From Clostridiales bacterium (GTDB taxonomy: Bacteria > Bacillota > Clostridia > Clostridiales > Oxobacteraceae), in the NCBI GenBank assembly GCA_030016385.1, contig JASEJN010000006.1, positions 21,323-85,322 of the forward strand: DNA of 64,000 nt. The letters are read 5' to 3'. Positions 25,511 through 35,034 of the stretch are shown piece after piece (position 1 is the stretch's first letter; each line of letters begins with the position of its first letter). The notes under the pieces were generated by a model. That model had not been told where the DNA came from. It did not search any database and was given only the letters and a program-made list of their open reading frames with translations. The translations under genes were made by a program, and so were the position numbers.

Positions 25511-27184
25511 CTATTTGATAAGACCGTTTATAACGACATCGAGAAGCCCGTCTATCACACTTACCATCTTTGCATTTGCTTCATATGCCCTTTGAAACTG
25601 TATCATATTCGTTATCTCTTCATCTATCGAAACACCAGATACCGACTGCTGCTTTGTCTTTAGCTGGGACAACAGGACATTCTGATTGGTGACCATCCTT
25701 TGGGCCTCCTGACTTGAAACTCCAAGCTCCGCAATGGTGCTCTTGAAATAATTGTCGATTGTAATCCCGTTTGGAGTCCCGCCTATTTTTAGATTATCGG
25801 GGGTCACATTTGCATCCGATTTGTTGATAAAATCCTCTCTGCTTTTTATATTCAAAATATCAAGCCCCGCCGATTGAAGCTGTCCCATAAGCAAGGCACG
25901 CTCTCCGTTTCCTTCGCTGAAATTAGGGTCGCCATTTAAATAGTTCCCGGCATTTATCTTTTTAGGGTCATCTATGATTTCCTGATTTACACTTATAACT
26001 TTTGCAGGTTCATCGGCCGTTTCGGCTTCTTTATCGAAAAAATTCACCGTGTCCGTATCATCGGGATCGGTGGAGCCGGAATGTATCGTATTGACTGAAA
26101 TGGCCAGCACTTTTGCAAGATTGTTGAGCTGATCCTTATATTTCATAACCTCGCTGCTTATTGTTTCATTCCCGTTCAAGCTCCCGCTTTCAAATATCGC
26201 CGCCTTTATATTATCCGTACCGCCATCGTTGTTATAAAATATTATATGGGTCTTTAAAGATGTTACATTATTGCCTGCATCGATATTGGCAATGGATTTT
26301 GCAGTCGCCTCATCGATATCTATTGTTTTTTCATTATTGACATTGCCATCTACGTAAACCGTTACCTGCCAGTTTCCGGATACGTTTTTTACATCTTTTA
26401 TAAAAGAAAGGCCATTTGTTACATCTGTTCCTGAAAGAACATTCACCGTGCTTCCATCGCTTGTTTTTGCATTTATGGATATGCTCTCCAAATTACCCTT
26501 ATCTACCTCAAATCCGAACCTCTCCGAAAGCTGATCCAACAATAAATCGCGTCTGTCTAAAAGATCATTGGGGTTTTCACCCCCTATTTTAACGGCCTTG
26601 ATCTGCTTGTTTAAGTCGCTTATCTGTTTCAATATGTTATTGACTTCAGACACCTGCTGATTTGTCATGTCCGCAGCATTTGTTTCTATATTCGTAAGCT
26701 GATCATAGTTATGGTTTATTGCTGTTGCAAGGGATTCGGCATTTTGTACAACCAATGTCCTGGCAGTTGAATTGGGTTCCGGATTCGTGGAAAGCTGCTG
26801 CCATGAGCTCCAGAATTTATCCAAGACCGAAGACAAGCCGGTATCCGAAGGCTCATTGAATACTGCCTCCACCTCCGACAGAGACTGCTGCCTTGCGTCA
26901 TATTTCCCAAGGGTGCTGGTTTCTTTTCTTATCTGAGTATCAATAAATTGGTCCCTTGCCCTGTCTATGCTTGAAACTATCGAGCCTGTCCCAAGCTGTC
27001 CGGGGCCGCAGTAACTGTTCAGAGAAGGTATCCCAAAAGGAGTGGTTGTCCTTATATTTGCCCTTTGTACAGAATAGCCATCAGTATCCGCATTCGCCAC
27101 ATTATGGGCTATTACCTGCAATCCCGTCTGATGAGTCCGTATACCGTTTTTTGCAATATTAAATATACTGAATAATCCGCTCAT
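25511..27184 (-). CDS. flgK: FlgK, hook-filament junction protein
   Basis: A 557-residue protein with the FlgK N-terminus (FSIFNIAKNGIRTHQTGLQV, HNVANADTDGYSVQRANIRT), the diagnostic RDQFIDTQIRKETSTLGKYD and SGLSSVLDKFWSSWQQLSTN-like segment, and C-terminus SIDEEITNMIQFQRAYEANA. ATG at 27184 has AGGAGGGATTTT upstream. It lies 10 nt after its chaperone gene flgN. Confidence 0.96.
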   Translation of the reverse strand: MSGLFSIFNIAKNGIRTHQTGLQVIAHNVANADTDGYSVQRANIRTTTPFGIPSLNSYCGPGQLGTGSIVSSIDRARDQFIDTQIRKETSTLGKYDARQQSLSEVEAVFNEPSDTGLSSVLDKFWSSWQQLSTNPEPNSTARTLVVQNAESLATAINHNYDQLTNIETNAADMTNQQVSEVNNILKQISDLNKQIKAVKIGGENPNDLLDRRDLLLDQLSERFGFEVDKGNLESISINAKTSDGSTVNVLSGTDVTNGLSFIKDVKNVSGNWQVTVYVDGNVNNEKTIDIDEATAKSIANIDAGNNVTSLKTHIIFYNNDGGTDNIKAAIFESGSLNGNETISSEVMKYKDQLNNLAKVLAISVNTIHSGSTDPDDTDTVNFFDKEAETADEPAKVISVNQEIIDDPKKINAGNYLNGDPNFSEGNGERALLMGQLQSAGLDILNIKSREDFINKSDANVTPDNLKIGGTPNGITIDNYFKSTIAELGVSSQEAQRMVTNQNVLLSQLKTKQQSVSGVSIDEEITNMIQFQRAYEANAKMVSVIDGLLDVVINGLIK

Positions 27185-27194
27185 AAAATCCCTC

Positions 27195-27626
27195 CTATGC
27201 TTTTTTTGTAAATATACTGCCGGTTTCTCCACTATCGATTTTTCCGCTATTTTTATATGTTAACGCGGCAGGATTTAGATTCAGCGCTGATTTTACAAAT
27301 CTTATATAACTCAAAGACTGTTCTGTCAGGGCCATGTTCGTTTCATTCTCTTCCTCAACAGTGTTAACAAGTTTTATAAACCTGTCGGCATCACTTTTCT
27401 TTAAGATGCCCGCCCTTACAAAATCACTCAACTTTTTTCCGCTAAACATTTCCTGCCTCATATTATCCACATCTTTTATTTTGCCTGCAAGATACATTTT
27501 TTTCTCGATTCTATCTTCAAGTTTACTTGCTTCATCCTTGATCAATATCTCCCTTTCATCGGAAATCACATCAAGCATTTCCAAAAGATATCCGGTATAT
27601 AACCCTATAATCCGTACAATATCCAA
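27195..27626 (-). CDS. flgN: FlgN-type chaperone for FlgK/FlgL
   Basis: A 143-residue helical protein with the FlgN pattern: an N-terminal helix containing LLEMLDVISDEREILIKDEA and a C-terminal substrate-binding part with ENETNMALTEQSLSYIRFVK. FlgN keeps the hook-filament junction proteins soluble before export. It lies between flgM and flgK in the standard Bacillota order. Confidence 0.88.
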   Translation of the reverse strand: MDIVRIIGLYTGYLLEMLDVISDEREILIKDEASKLEDRIEKKMYLAGKIKDVDNMRQEMFSGKKLSDFVRAGILKKSDADRFIKLVNTVEEENETNMALTEQSLSYIRFVKSALNLNPAALTYKNSGKIDSGETGSIFTKKA

Positions 27627-27644
27627 CCTATCTCACATCCTTAG

Positions 27645-27932
27645 CTATATTTCCTTTCCTTTTATAGCGTTTACTATTTTCTTGGCGATATCCTCCGACG
27701 ACACATCATACTTTCCGCTTTCGATCTTTTGTTTCAACTCTTCTATTTTCTGGACCCTTATGTCGGATATATTCTTTACAATGGAAACATACTTTGCGAT
27801 CTCTTTTCCTTCTTTTGAAATTTCGATTGTATCACCCTTTTTACTTATCGTGCCTCTTTCATGCACCGGTTTTAACTTGTTTTCAGCATATATCTCCACA
27901 GCCCTTATTCCGTTGTCCCTTGTAACCTTCAT
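27645..27932 (-). CDS. flgM: FlgM, anti-sigma-28 factor
   Basis: A 95-residue protein with the FlgM layout: a short disordered N-terminus (ending KKGDTIEISKEGKEIAK) and a C-terminal sigma-binding pair of helices (RVQKIEELKQKIESGKYDVS, EDIAKKIVNAIKG). It holds the motility sigma factor inactive until the hook is finished and FlgM is exported. It lies 32 nt downstream of a near-perfect sigma-28 promoter, so it is likely part of a negative feedback loop. The sigma factor gene itself is not in the window. Confidence 0.92.
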   Translation of the reverse strand: MKVTRDNGIRAVEIYAENKLKPVHERGTISKKGDTIEISKEGKEIAKYVSIVKNISDIRVQKIEELKQKIESGKYDVSSEDIAKKIVNAIKGKEI

Positions 27933-27963
27933 TTTAACACCGTCCTAAAATATTTATATTATA

Positions 27964-27990
27964 TTCTCGGCAATTTCCATATAAACTTTA
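27964..27990 (-). promoter_or_regulatory. Sigma-28 (SigD/FliA) promoter for flgM-flgN-flgK-flgL-fliD-fliT
   Basis: On the minus strand TAAAGTTT (from 27990), an 11 nt spacer and GCCGAGAA (27971-27964) match the enteric consensus TAAAGTTT-N11-GCCGATAA at 15 of 16 positions. It lies 31 nt upstream of the flgM start and is the best sigma-28 site in the window. Confidence 0.9.
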
Positions 27991-28033
27991 CAGGGAAAAA
28001 TATCCTATTTCTTTCCTTAAAACACACGATATC

Positions 28034-28714
28034 CTATTTGAAATTATCCTTTATCTCCAGCCATCGATCCGAGATCATATTTGAAATCCTTTTTTTTACA
28101 GACGGATCCTTGCTGTATCTGGATATCGCAATATTAAACCATTTAACAGTCTCATTCCGATTCCCAAGCCTGAAATTAAGTTCCCCCAGCAAGTAAACTA
28201 AAATTTCAGGGCTTATATCCTCGTCATCGTCGATACCTCCAACTTCATATGCCTTTTCAAGTAAGTCCACTGCGGATTTCATAAATCTTCTCTCATCATC
28301 TTTTTTATTCTGCATGCGGTATATCCACGATAACCTCAGGCATATTACGGCCATCTTTCCGGGATTCAAATTTACGATCTGTCCGCTCAATATTGCGATT
28401 TCAAAAGCATCTACAGCCTGATCAAATGTCCTTATTCCACATAAATCCTGCTTTTTCCAACGGCTGGAAAAAATTTTTAAAAAACTGCTTTTATCATTTA
28501 CTCTTAGTTCATGCTTAAAATGATCGGAAAAAGCGAAACCGCATTTGGGGCAAACATTTATCTCATAAAAATATGGATTGAGTCCCTTATAATATGTACA
28601 CATATCCGTATCGGTCTTCAAAGGGATTAACTTGCTCGATTTTATCTTTGTAGAGCTGAAGACATTCTCGCAAACAGGGCATGTGAACTTTTTCATATAA
28701 TATATATCATCCAT
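28034..28714 (-). CDS. DUF2225 zinc-ribbon/TPR-like protein
   Basis: A 226-residue protein. The N-terminus has two cysteine pairs, CPVC near residue 12 and CPKC near 58, which look like a split zinc ribbon. The C-terminal half is helical with TPR-like pairs (LVYLLGELNFRLGNRNETVK, WFNIAISRYSKDPSVKKRI). This matches DUF2225, an uncharacterised family common in Firmicutes. It is the last gene of the chemotaxis/switch operon, 14 nt after fliY, suggesting but not proving a link to motility. Confidence 0.8.
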   Translation of the reverse strand: MDDIYYMKKFTCPVCENVFSSTKIKSSKLIPLKTDTDMCTYYKGLNPYFYEINVCPKCGFAFSDHFKHELRVNDKSSFLKIFSSRWKKQDLCGIRTFDQAVDAFEIAILSGQIVNLNPGKMAVICLRLSWIYRMQNKKDDERRFMKSAVDLLEKAYEVGGIDDDEDISPEILVYLLGELNFRLGNRNETVKWFNIAISRYSKDPSVKKRISNMISDRWLEIKDNFK

Positions 28715-28728
28715 TTTATCACCCTGCC

Positions 28729-29817
28729 TTATTTGTCCTTAAGCCCTTTTACCCTTTCTGCATTGCTCACTATATTTGTAATCCTCACGCCAAAGTTTTC
28801 ATTTACAACGACTACTTCACCCTGAGCCACCATCTTGCCGTTTACAAGTATATCGACGGGTTCCTCCACCAATTTATCGAGCTCGATTAAAGAGCCGTTA
28901 TTAAGGTCCAGTATCTCCTTGATAGTTTTGGTCGTCCTCCCGAGTATAGCTGAAATTTCTATGGGGACATCCAGTATAAGATCGATATTCCTTTCATTGC
29001 CTTTTGGACTGCAATCATGCAAAGGCATAAACTGTGCTTTATCGACAAGTACTTCATCCTTTTGTGGATCCTCTTTTTCATCCGTTTTTTCCTTTATACC
29101 ATCATCGGCAGGAGCCGGATCTTCCGCTGCTGCTTCATTTTCATTTTGAGATCCCCTATAGTTTTGATTCATGGCATCTATTATACTTTGCGCCGTTTCA
29201 ATGGGGAAGAGCTGCATTATCTCGCTATCGACCAGTGAACCCACCTTTAGCTTGAATGCTACATGGACTACTTTTTCTCCCTCTTCTATAACATTGCTCA
29301 ATCTTTGTGCCTTATTATCCCAGAGGAATGCATTCGGAGGTGAAATATTCACTTCGCGCTTAAACATCGATGCCATAGAAGTTGCGGCAGTTCCTATCAT
29401 CTGGTTCATAGCCTCGGATACGGCGCTCATTTCGATTTCCGAAAGCTCCATAACCTTTCTATCGCCCTTTTGCCCCATCATAAGGTCAGCTATGATACCT
29501 GCATCCGGCACCTTGAGCACAAGAAGGTTTGCACCCCCCAAACCCTTAATGAACCTGACTTCTATTGAAATATTGGGAACTTCAAATGTCTTTTTGAGTT
29601 CATCAAGTGTCGTAACTTTTACCTTTGGAGTAGTTATGCTTACCTTCTGGTTTATAAGTTTTGAAAGGGCTGTGGCAGCAGAGCCCATACAGATATTCCC
29701 TATTTCACCCAAAAGATCCTTATCCTCATCATCGAGATCGTCCGAAACTTTTAAAGCCTCGTCATTGCTGCTTAGCAGAGCATCTATTTCCTTCTGCGAT
29801 AATATATCGTTATTCAT
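28729..29817 (-). CDS. fliY: FliY, C-ring switch protein with CheY-P phosphatase domain
   Basis: A protein of about 362 residues. The N-terminus has a FliM-like CheY-binding segment (ILSQKEIDALLSSNDEAL). The centre is a CheC-type phosphatase module with two EIGN/EAMN sites (LLGEIGNICMGSAATALSKL and SAVSEAMNQMIGTAATSMAS). After an acidic linker the C-terminal SpoA/FliN domain follows (LDVPIEISAILGRTTKTIKE, VVNENFGVRITNI). FliY replaces FliN in many Bacillota and dephosphorylates CheY-P at the switch. No separate fliN is in the window. The start overlaps the fliM end by 8 nt. Confidence 0.94.
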   Translation of the reverse strand: MNNDILSQKEIDALLSSNDEALKVSDDLDDEDKDLLGEIGNICMGSAATALSKLINQKVSITTPKVKVTTLDELKKTFEVPNISIEVRFIKGLGGANLLVLKVPDAGIIADLMMGQKGDRKVMELSEIEMSAVSEAMNQMIGTAATSMASMFKREVNISPPNAFLWDNKAQRLSNVIEEGEKVVHVAFKLKVGSLVDSEIMQLFPIETAQSIIDAMNQNYRGSQNENEAAAEDPAPADDGIKEKTDEKEDPQKDEVLVDKAQFMPLHDCSPKGNERNIDLILDVPIEISAILGRTTKTIKEILDLNNGSLIELDKLVEEPVDILVNGKMVAQGEVVVVNENFGVRITNIVSNAERVKGLKDK

Positions 29818-30802
29818 ACCCTTCCACATCCTTTTCTATTATTTGTGCTATCTGTACTGCTCTCTTTTTGTTGTAAGTACCCGGAATTACCTTATAGCAT
29901 AAATTGTTTTCAATATATAAATCAATTGGTGCTTTTACAGAATTATCAAAAGTTATCACATCACCCGCCTGCAGGTCCAGAAAGTTTTTTATAAATATCT
30001 GAGTCTTTCCTAAAATCGCCGTGAGCTTTAGAGGCACGTCTTCTATCCTTTTTTTCATGATATTTCTGTCTTCGTTTTTATTTAACGTCTCCGTACCTGT
30101 CCAGTATTTTATAACTATCTTATCGAGAACTTTTTCAATTGCTATATAGGGTATGCAAAGATTTATGTATGTCTGGATGCCATTCATCTTTACGCTCAGA
30201 GTAATAATTGCAACAGGTTCATTTGGAGCCATCGTCTGGTTCAACGCCGGATTTGTCTCTATATCCTGTATTTCAGGCTGCACATCCATAATGTCTTCCC
30301 ATGCCAGTTTAAGGTTTTCAACCAGTTTTTCGCATATGGTCCTCATGACTGTTTTTTCGATCTCCGTAAAATCCCTTACTTTGTATGTCATCTGCCCCGA
30401 CCCGCCGAATAATACATCCAGTATCTGAAATACAAACTGCGGGCTTGTCTCGAGAAGCAGCGAGCCGGAAAGCGGAGGCATCTTGTATATTGTCAGTATC
30501 GTCGGATTGCTTATGGACCGGATGAATTCTTCATATGTTACCTGATCGACAATTGCCACATTCACCTGTACGTTCGTCCTTACCTGGGCTGTCAAAAATC
30601 CCGAAATAATCCTCGCATAATTTTCATGTACCATCTCAAGTGTTGTTATATGATCCTTGGAAAATTTTTTTGGAGATTTAAAATCATATTTTTTTACCTG
30701 ATGTTTATTCTTAGTCTCAGGAACGGCTTCGGGAACTATCTGGCCTGATGACAGCGCTGAAAGAAGTTCATCTATTTCATTCTGGGATAATATTTCGCTC
30801 AT
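29810..30802 (-). CDS. fliM: FliM, C-ring switch protein
   Basis: A 330-residue FliM. It starts with the CheY-P binding peptide (MSEILSQNEIDELLSALSSG), has the middle domain (HENYARIISGFLTAQVRTNV, PPLSGSLLLETSPQFVFQIL, VLFGGSGQ) and ends with the SpoA domain (DVPLKLTAILGKTQIFIKNF). It transmits the chemotactic signal to FliG. ATG at 30802 is preferred with AGAGG 7 nt upstream; another ATG lies two codons earlier. Confidence 0.96.
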   Translation of the reverse strand: MSEILSQNEIDELLSALSSGQIVPEAVPETKNKHQVKKYDFKSPKKFSKDHITTLEMVHENYARIISGFLTAQVRTNVQVNVAIVDQVTYEEFIRSISNPTILTIYKMPPLSGSLLLETSPQFVFQILDVLFGGSGQMTYKVRDFTEIEKTVMRTICEKLVENLKLAWEDIMDVQPEIQDIETNPALNQTMAPNEPVAIITLSVKMNGIQTYINLCIPYIAIEKVLDKIVIKYWTGTETLNKNEDRNIMKKRIEDVPLKLTAILGKTQIFIKNFLDLQAGDVITFDNSVKAPIDLYIENNLCYKVIPGTYNKKRAVQIAQIIEKDVEGYE

Positions 30803-30828
30803 ATTCATACCTCTTCTTATATTTATAG

Positions 30829-31242
30829 TTATTTATTTGCATTTACAAATTCATCCGGATCGATTAATGTAACCAAATAGTCTTTTATATTTATTGTCCC
30901 TTTTATGTACTTTTTTTCATCACTGTCTTTAACAGATATATCCTTTATTTCATCCTCACTTATATCCACTACGTCTGCAACTCCATCAACCGTTACGCCT
31001 ATTGTCTCGTCTTCTGTTTCAACTATCAGTATATTTTCAGGTTTTGGGGCGGCTTCATTCACTCCAAGTATAAAATACGGATCGTATACCGTTATTATAT
31101 TCCCCCTGAGATTGATAAGGCCTTTGATATAAGAAGGAGCACACGGAACGCAGGTAATATCTGTCATTTTATTTATAATCTGAACATGTGAAGTATCTAT
31201 CGCATATTTTTCATTGCCAACATAGAAAACTACAATCTGCAT
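30829..31242 (-). CDS. cheW: CheW coupling protein (copy 1)
   Basis: A 137-residue single-domain CheW with the core YIKGLINLRGNIITVYDPYF and GVTVDGVADVVDISEDEIKD. It couples chemoreceptors to CheA. It lies between cheY and fliM. A second, somewhat different CheW-like gene is at 36469-36930. Confidence 0.93.
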   Translation of the reverse strand: MQIVVFYVGNEKYAIDTSHVQIINKMTDITCVPCAPSYIKGLINLRGNIITVYDPYFILGVNEAAPKPENILIVETEDETIGVTVDGVADVVDISEDEIKDISVKDSDEKKYIKGTINIKDYLVTLIDPDEFVNANK

Positions 31243-31265
31243 TTGATTTACCTCCCGTTTGCAGG

Positions 31266-31628
31266 TTAACCAAGTACTTTCTTTAAAGCCTCAATAACCC
31301 TGTCCGGCTGAAACGGCTTTACAATAAAGTCCTTTGCTCCTGATTTAATGGCTTCCATAACCATAGACTGCTGTCCTAAGGCACTGCACATTATTATCTT
31401 GGCGTTAGGATCTATTTTTATTATCTCTTTTACGGCTGCGATACCATCCATATCAGGCATTGTTATATCCATTGTCACAAGATCCGGTCTTTCATTTTTA
31501 TAAAGTTCGATCGCCTTGGCGCCGTTGCTTGCCTCGCCGGCAATTTCATATCCGTTATTCACCAGTATATCTTTTATCATCATCCTCATGAATGCTGCAT
31601 CATCTACTATTAATATTTTCCCCGACAT
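31266..31628 (-). CDS. cheY: CheY response regulator
   Basis: A 120-residue single receiver domain. The acid pocket is ILIVDDAAF near residue 8, the phospho-acceptor Asp is in LVTMDITMPDMDG near residue 52, the switch Ser/Thr is in IIMCSAL, and the Lys is in FIVKPFQP. As the only stand-alone receiver in this operon it is the expected CheY that binds FliM and FliY. Confidence 0.93.
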   Translation of the reverse strand: MSGKILIVDDAAFMRMMIKDILVNNGYEIAGEASNGAKAIELYKNERPDLVTMDITMPDMDGIAAVKEIIKIDPNAKIIMCSALGQQSMVMEAIKSGAKDFIVKPFQPDRVIEALKKVLG

Positions 31629-31650
31629 AATTGCACCTCCAAAATATTAT

Positions 31651-32256
31651 TTACATCAATCCTAATTTGCTGATTATTTTTTCAAGAGAACCAGGCTTCG
31701 GTATATAGAAGAAATACCCCTTTATATCCCTGTCGCCTTCGCTAAACTTCGCTTCAATAGACATTATATAATCTCCAAACTGCTCCGACTCCATGAAAAC
31801 GCTGGTCATTAACGGAAAAAGCATATCATTGGAAATAGCCGGGACAGACGAAACCATTGCAAGTTTTGTAAACTTTACAATAGAATTTAAATATGCACCG
31901 GATAGAATATTGCCTATTTCCTCCAGAGCCGACATTTCAAATTCGTCCAGGTCTCCTGTTTCTTTTCTGCCTGTCAGCATTTCGACCAGCCTGTATGAGC
32001 TCTCCATCGTTAGAAGAAATAATATATTCCCAGGAGCATCCCCGAATACTCTGAGTACTACTGCAATTACCCTATCTTCCTTACCGCCTAATCTCGATAC
32101 GATATCGTCGACTGGCAGTATATCGATCTGCGGAACATTCATATTTATTCTTCTTTGTATCATTTGAGATAGCGCTGTCGCGGCGTTTCCCGCTCCAATA
32201 TTCCCTATTTCCTTCAGCGCATCCATCTGTAATTCCGTTAATTTTCTGTAATCCAT
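31651..32256 (-). CDS. cheC: CheC, CheY-P phosphatase
   Basis: A 201-residue CheC with both phosphatase signatures: LKEIGNIGAGNAATALSQMI near residue 15 and LEEIGNILSGAYLNSIVKFT near residue 110, each with the E-x-x-N pair. It dephosphorylates CheY-P and, bound to CheD, participates in Bacillus-type adaptation. CheD is encoded in the same operon. Confidence 0.95.
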   Translation of the reverse strand: MDYRKLTELQMDALKEIGNIGAGNAATALSQMIQRRINMNVPQIDILPVDDIVSRLGGKEDRVIAVVLRVFGDAPGNILFLLTMESSYRLVEMLTGRKETGDLDEFEMSALEEIGNILSGAYLNSIVKFTKLAMVSSVPAISNDMLFPLMTSVFMESEQFGDYIMSIEAKFSEGDRDIKGYFFYIPKPGSLEKIISKLGLM

Positions 32257-32260
32257 TTTC

Positions 32261-34225
32261 TTACCTTTCCGTTATTATGGATACTACATCCAGTATCAGC
32301 ATAACCCGTCCATCTCCGGTAATCGTCGCACCGGAATACTGTTTTAAATCCTTGAGGCTTTTTCCAAGCGGCTTTATAGCTATTTCGCGCTGTCCGATAA
32401 TCGAATCCACCATAAGAGCAGCTTTTTTATCGCCTATTTTAACTATTACGATAAATCCATTCTTCTCTTTTTCATCCCTGAGCTTTAAACTTGAAGACAA
32501 TCTTATAAGCCTTACGAGTTCATCTCTATATATGATGATTTCCTTCCCGTTTGCATATTTTATATCGCTCTCGCTTACAGGTTGAATCTTTTCTATAAAT
32601 CCAAAAGATATTGCGAAAATCTCGCCTGCAACTTTTACGAACAATGCCTGAATTATGGATAGGGTAAGCGGGAGATATACGATAAAGGATGTCCCTTTGC
32701 CCATCTCACTTTTTACATCGACAGAACCTCCTATCGATGTGACTTTCGTCCTTACGACATCCATGCCTACGCCTCTTCCGGAAATGTCTGTGACCTTATC
32801 GCTTGTACTGAATCCTTCCAGGAAAATAAGATTCCTGATGTCATTATCATTCATGCCATTGATATCTATACCCTTTGCGACGGCCTTTTTCTTTATTTTC
32901 TCTACGTCCAATCCGTGTCCGTCATCTTCAACTTTTATTACAGCCTTATTCCCTTCCTGGTATGCTGTTACCGTCACATTTCCAACAGGATTCTTGCCCG
33001 CCTTGATTCTTTCCTCCCTGCTTTCGATGCCGTGGTCAACAGCATTCCTGAGCAGATGGACTATGGACTCTCCAAGTTCATCGACTACCGTCCTGTCAAG
33101 CTCAGTCTCCTGACCCTTTATTACAAAGTTTATCTCTTTCCCAAGCTCTGTCGACAGATCCCTTACCATCCTAGGAAGCCTTCCAAATACTATCTCAAGA
33201 GGTATCATCCTCACCTTCATGACGATATCCTGCAGATCACCGGTAATCCTTGCAAACTGTTCCAGAGTTTCGTTGAGTTCGGCAATATTATTGGAACGCC
33301 CTATCTGTTCAAGTCTTGTCCTGTAAATAACAAGTTCTCCAACAAGATTCATAAGCTTATCCAATTTCCCAAGATCTACCCTTACGGACTGCCCTATCTT
33401 TTTTTTCGTTTTATTCTGGACATTTTTATTTTTTTTACCGGCATCTGAAACAACCTGCTTTGTGGACGTTTCATTCATAACACCAGCCGATATTTTTTTA
33501 TCATCGATTTCATTCACTGTAAAACTGTCTATTTCAGATATGCCATCGATGACTTTTTTGACAAAATCCTGTTTCTTCTGGCTTACAAATACCAGCATTA
33601 TTCTGTCTTTAAACTCTTCTTTTTCTATACTTTCAGCCGGAGGGTCCGATTTTACGATTTCACCACACTTTTGAAGACTGTCAAATATGAGAAATGCCCG
33701 GGCTGCCTTTAGCTTGCAGTCCTTCCTCAATGTTATGTTTATCTCATAAGCATTGTACAGCTTATCTTCAGCCTCTTTTATTACGTCAATATCATATTTG
33801 TTATATTTTATTGCATCGGCATCGTGGACAACTTTTTCGTCCGCCTTTGCTCCATCTTGACCCTTTAATTTTGCGATAATCTGCGATGTATCAAAATCAT
33901 CTCCTCCGCCTTCGGATACGCTTTTTAACATCTTTTCAAGAGTATCCACACACTGGAAGAGCACTGTTACGATATCCGTAGATGCCTTCAGATTCTTGTT
34001 CCTAATCTTGTCCAAAACATTTTCCATCGAATGAGTAAGCTCGGCCATTTTATTGAACCCCATGGTTGCCGCCATACCCTTTATTGTATGGGCATATCTG
34101 AAAATGCCGCTTATGAGCTCTGTGTTCTCAGGATCTTTCTCAAGTTCAAGCATTGATTGGTTCAGATTATCAATATTTTCTTCCGTTTCCTCAAGAAATA
34201 ATGATAAATATTGCGATGTATCCAT
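32261..34225 (-). CDS. cheA: CheA, chemotaxis histidine kinase
   Basis: This is a 654-residue CheA with the full domain set. An Hpt domain has the phosphorylated His46 (FRYAHTIKGMAATMG). A P2-like CheY/CheB-binding region (~150-265) follows, then a dimerisation domain (GKLDKLMNLVGELVIYRTRL). The HATPase domain has N, G1 and G2 boxes (HLLRNAVDHGIESREERIKA, VEDDGHGLD, GRGVGMDVV). The C-terminus is a CheW-like domain. ATG at 34225 with GGAGGTGATTTTGAT upstream is chosen; the frame continues 21 codons further upstream into cheR. It lies 4 nt before cheC. Confidence 0.96.
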   Translation of the reverse strand: MDTSQYLSLFLEETEENIDNLNQSMLELEKDPENTELISGIFRYAHTIKGMAATMGFNKMAELTHSMENVLDKIRNKNLKASTDIVTVLFQCVDTLEKMLKSVSEGGGDDFDTSQIIAKLKGQDGAKADEKVVHDADAIKYNKYDIDVIKEAEDKLYNAYEINITLRKDCKLKAARAFLIFDSLQKCGEIVKSDPPAESIEKEEFKDRIMLVFVSQKKQDFVKKVIDGISEIDSFTVNEIDDKKISAGVMNETSTKQVVSDAGKKNKNVQNKTKKKIGQSVRVDLGKLDKLMNLVGELVIYRTRLEQIGRSNNIAELNETLEQFARITGDLQDIVMKVRMIPLEIVFGRLPRMVRDLSTELGKEINFVIKGQETELDRTVVDELGESIVHLLRNAVDHGIESREERIKAGKNPVGNVTVTAYQEGNKAVIKVEDDGHGLDVEKIKKKAVAKGIDINGMNDNDIRNLIFLEGFSTSDKVTDISGRGVGMDVVRTKVTSIGGSVDVKSEMGKGTSFIVYLPLTLSIIQALFVKVAGEIFAISFGFIEKIQPVSESDIKYANGKEIIIYRDELVRLIRLSSSLKLRDEKEKNGFIVIVKIGDKKAALMVDSIIGQREIAIKPLGKSLKDLKQYSGATITGDGRVMLILDVVSIITER

Positions 34226-34241
34226 ATCAAAATCACCTCCA

Positions 34242-35018
34242 TTAAGTTTTTTTACGGTAGATAAACGCAGATGCCTTTTCAAATCCAAAATCCCTGAAAT
34301 TTATTATGCTTTCAGTTGCACCTACAAATAAAATACCTCCTGGCTTTAGAGCTTCATAAAGCTTTCCGTATATTTTGTCTTTGACCTCCTGAGTAAAATA
34401 TATAACTACATTCCTGCAGACTATAAGATCATAGTCCCTTCCATACGGATCAAGGATCAAATCGTGTTTTTTAAATTGCACTCTGCCCTTTATGCAAGGG
34501 TTTATCAGATATTTGTCTCCCCTCAATGTGAAATATCTTTTCAATACAGGCTCATCGACATTTTTGATATCGTTTTTGCTGTACTCGCCCTTTTTGGCCG
34601 CTTCAAGTATCGTCGAATCTATATCCGTCCCGAGTATGCTGTGAAATATATTCGGGGTAAGTTTATCCAGCATTATGGCAATTGAATATGGTTCGGCTCC
34701 GTTTGAGCAGGCCGCGCTCCAGATATTAAGGCTTCTGGGTTTATAGATCAAGTACTCCTTTATTTTATCTTCAAGATCCATATACAAATCTTTATTCCTG
34801 AAAAACTCCGATACATTTATAGTTATAAAATCAGCAAGTTTTCTGCGAAGCTTTTCACTGTTTTCAAGCATATCTATGTATTCCTCTGCAGATGATGCAT
34901 TGCACCTTTGCATTATATTTCTAAGCCTTCTGTTCATCTGATTGGACTTATATGCAGATATATCTATTTTAAATTCCCTGTATATCCACCTTTCAAGGGG
35001 TTTTAATTCTGCATCCAA
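34242..35018 (-). CDS. cheR: CheR, chemoreceptor methyltransferase
   Basis: A protein of about 258 residues. The N-terminal helical CheR domain (NQMNRRLRNIMQRCNASSAE) is followed by a SAM methyltransferase domain (LNIWSAACSNGAEPYSIAIM, LGTDIDSTILEAAKKGEYSK, YDLIVCRNVVIYFTQEVKDK). It methylates glutamates of chemoreceptors during adaptation. TTG at 35018 has AAGGGTGA about 6 nt upstream; a GTG at 35027 lies inside that ribosome site. Confidence 0.94.
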   Translation of the reverse strand: MDAELKPLERWIYREFKIDISAYKSNQMNRRLRNIMQRCNASSAEEYIDMLENSEKLRRKLADFITINVSEFFRNKDLYMDLEDKIKEYLIYKPRSLNIWSAACSNGAEPYSIAIMLDKLTPNIFHSILGTDIDSTILEAAKKGEYSKNDIKNVDEPVLKRYFTLRGDKYLINPCIKGRVQFKKHDLILDPYGRDYDLIVCRNVVIYFTQEVKDKIYGKLYEALKPGGILFVGATESIINFRDFGFEKASAFIYRKKT

Positions 35019-35034
35019 ATAAATCACCCTTATA

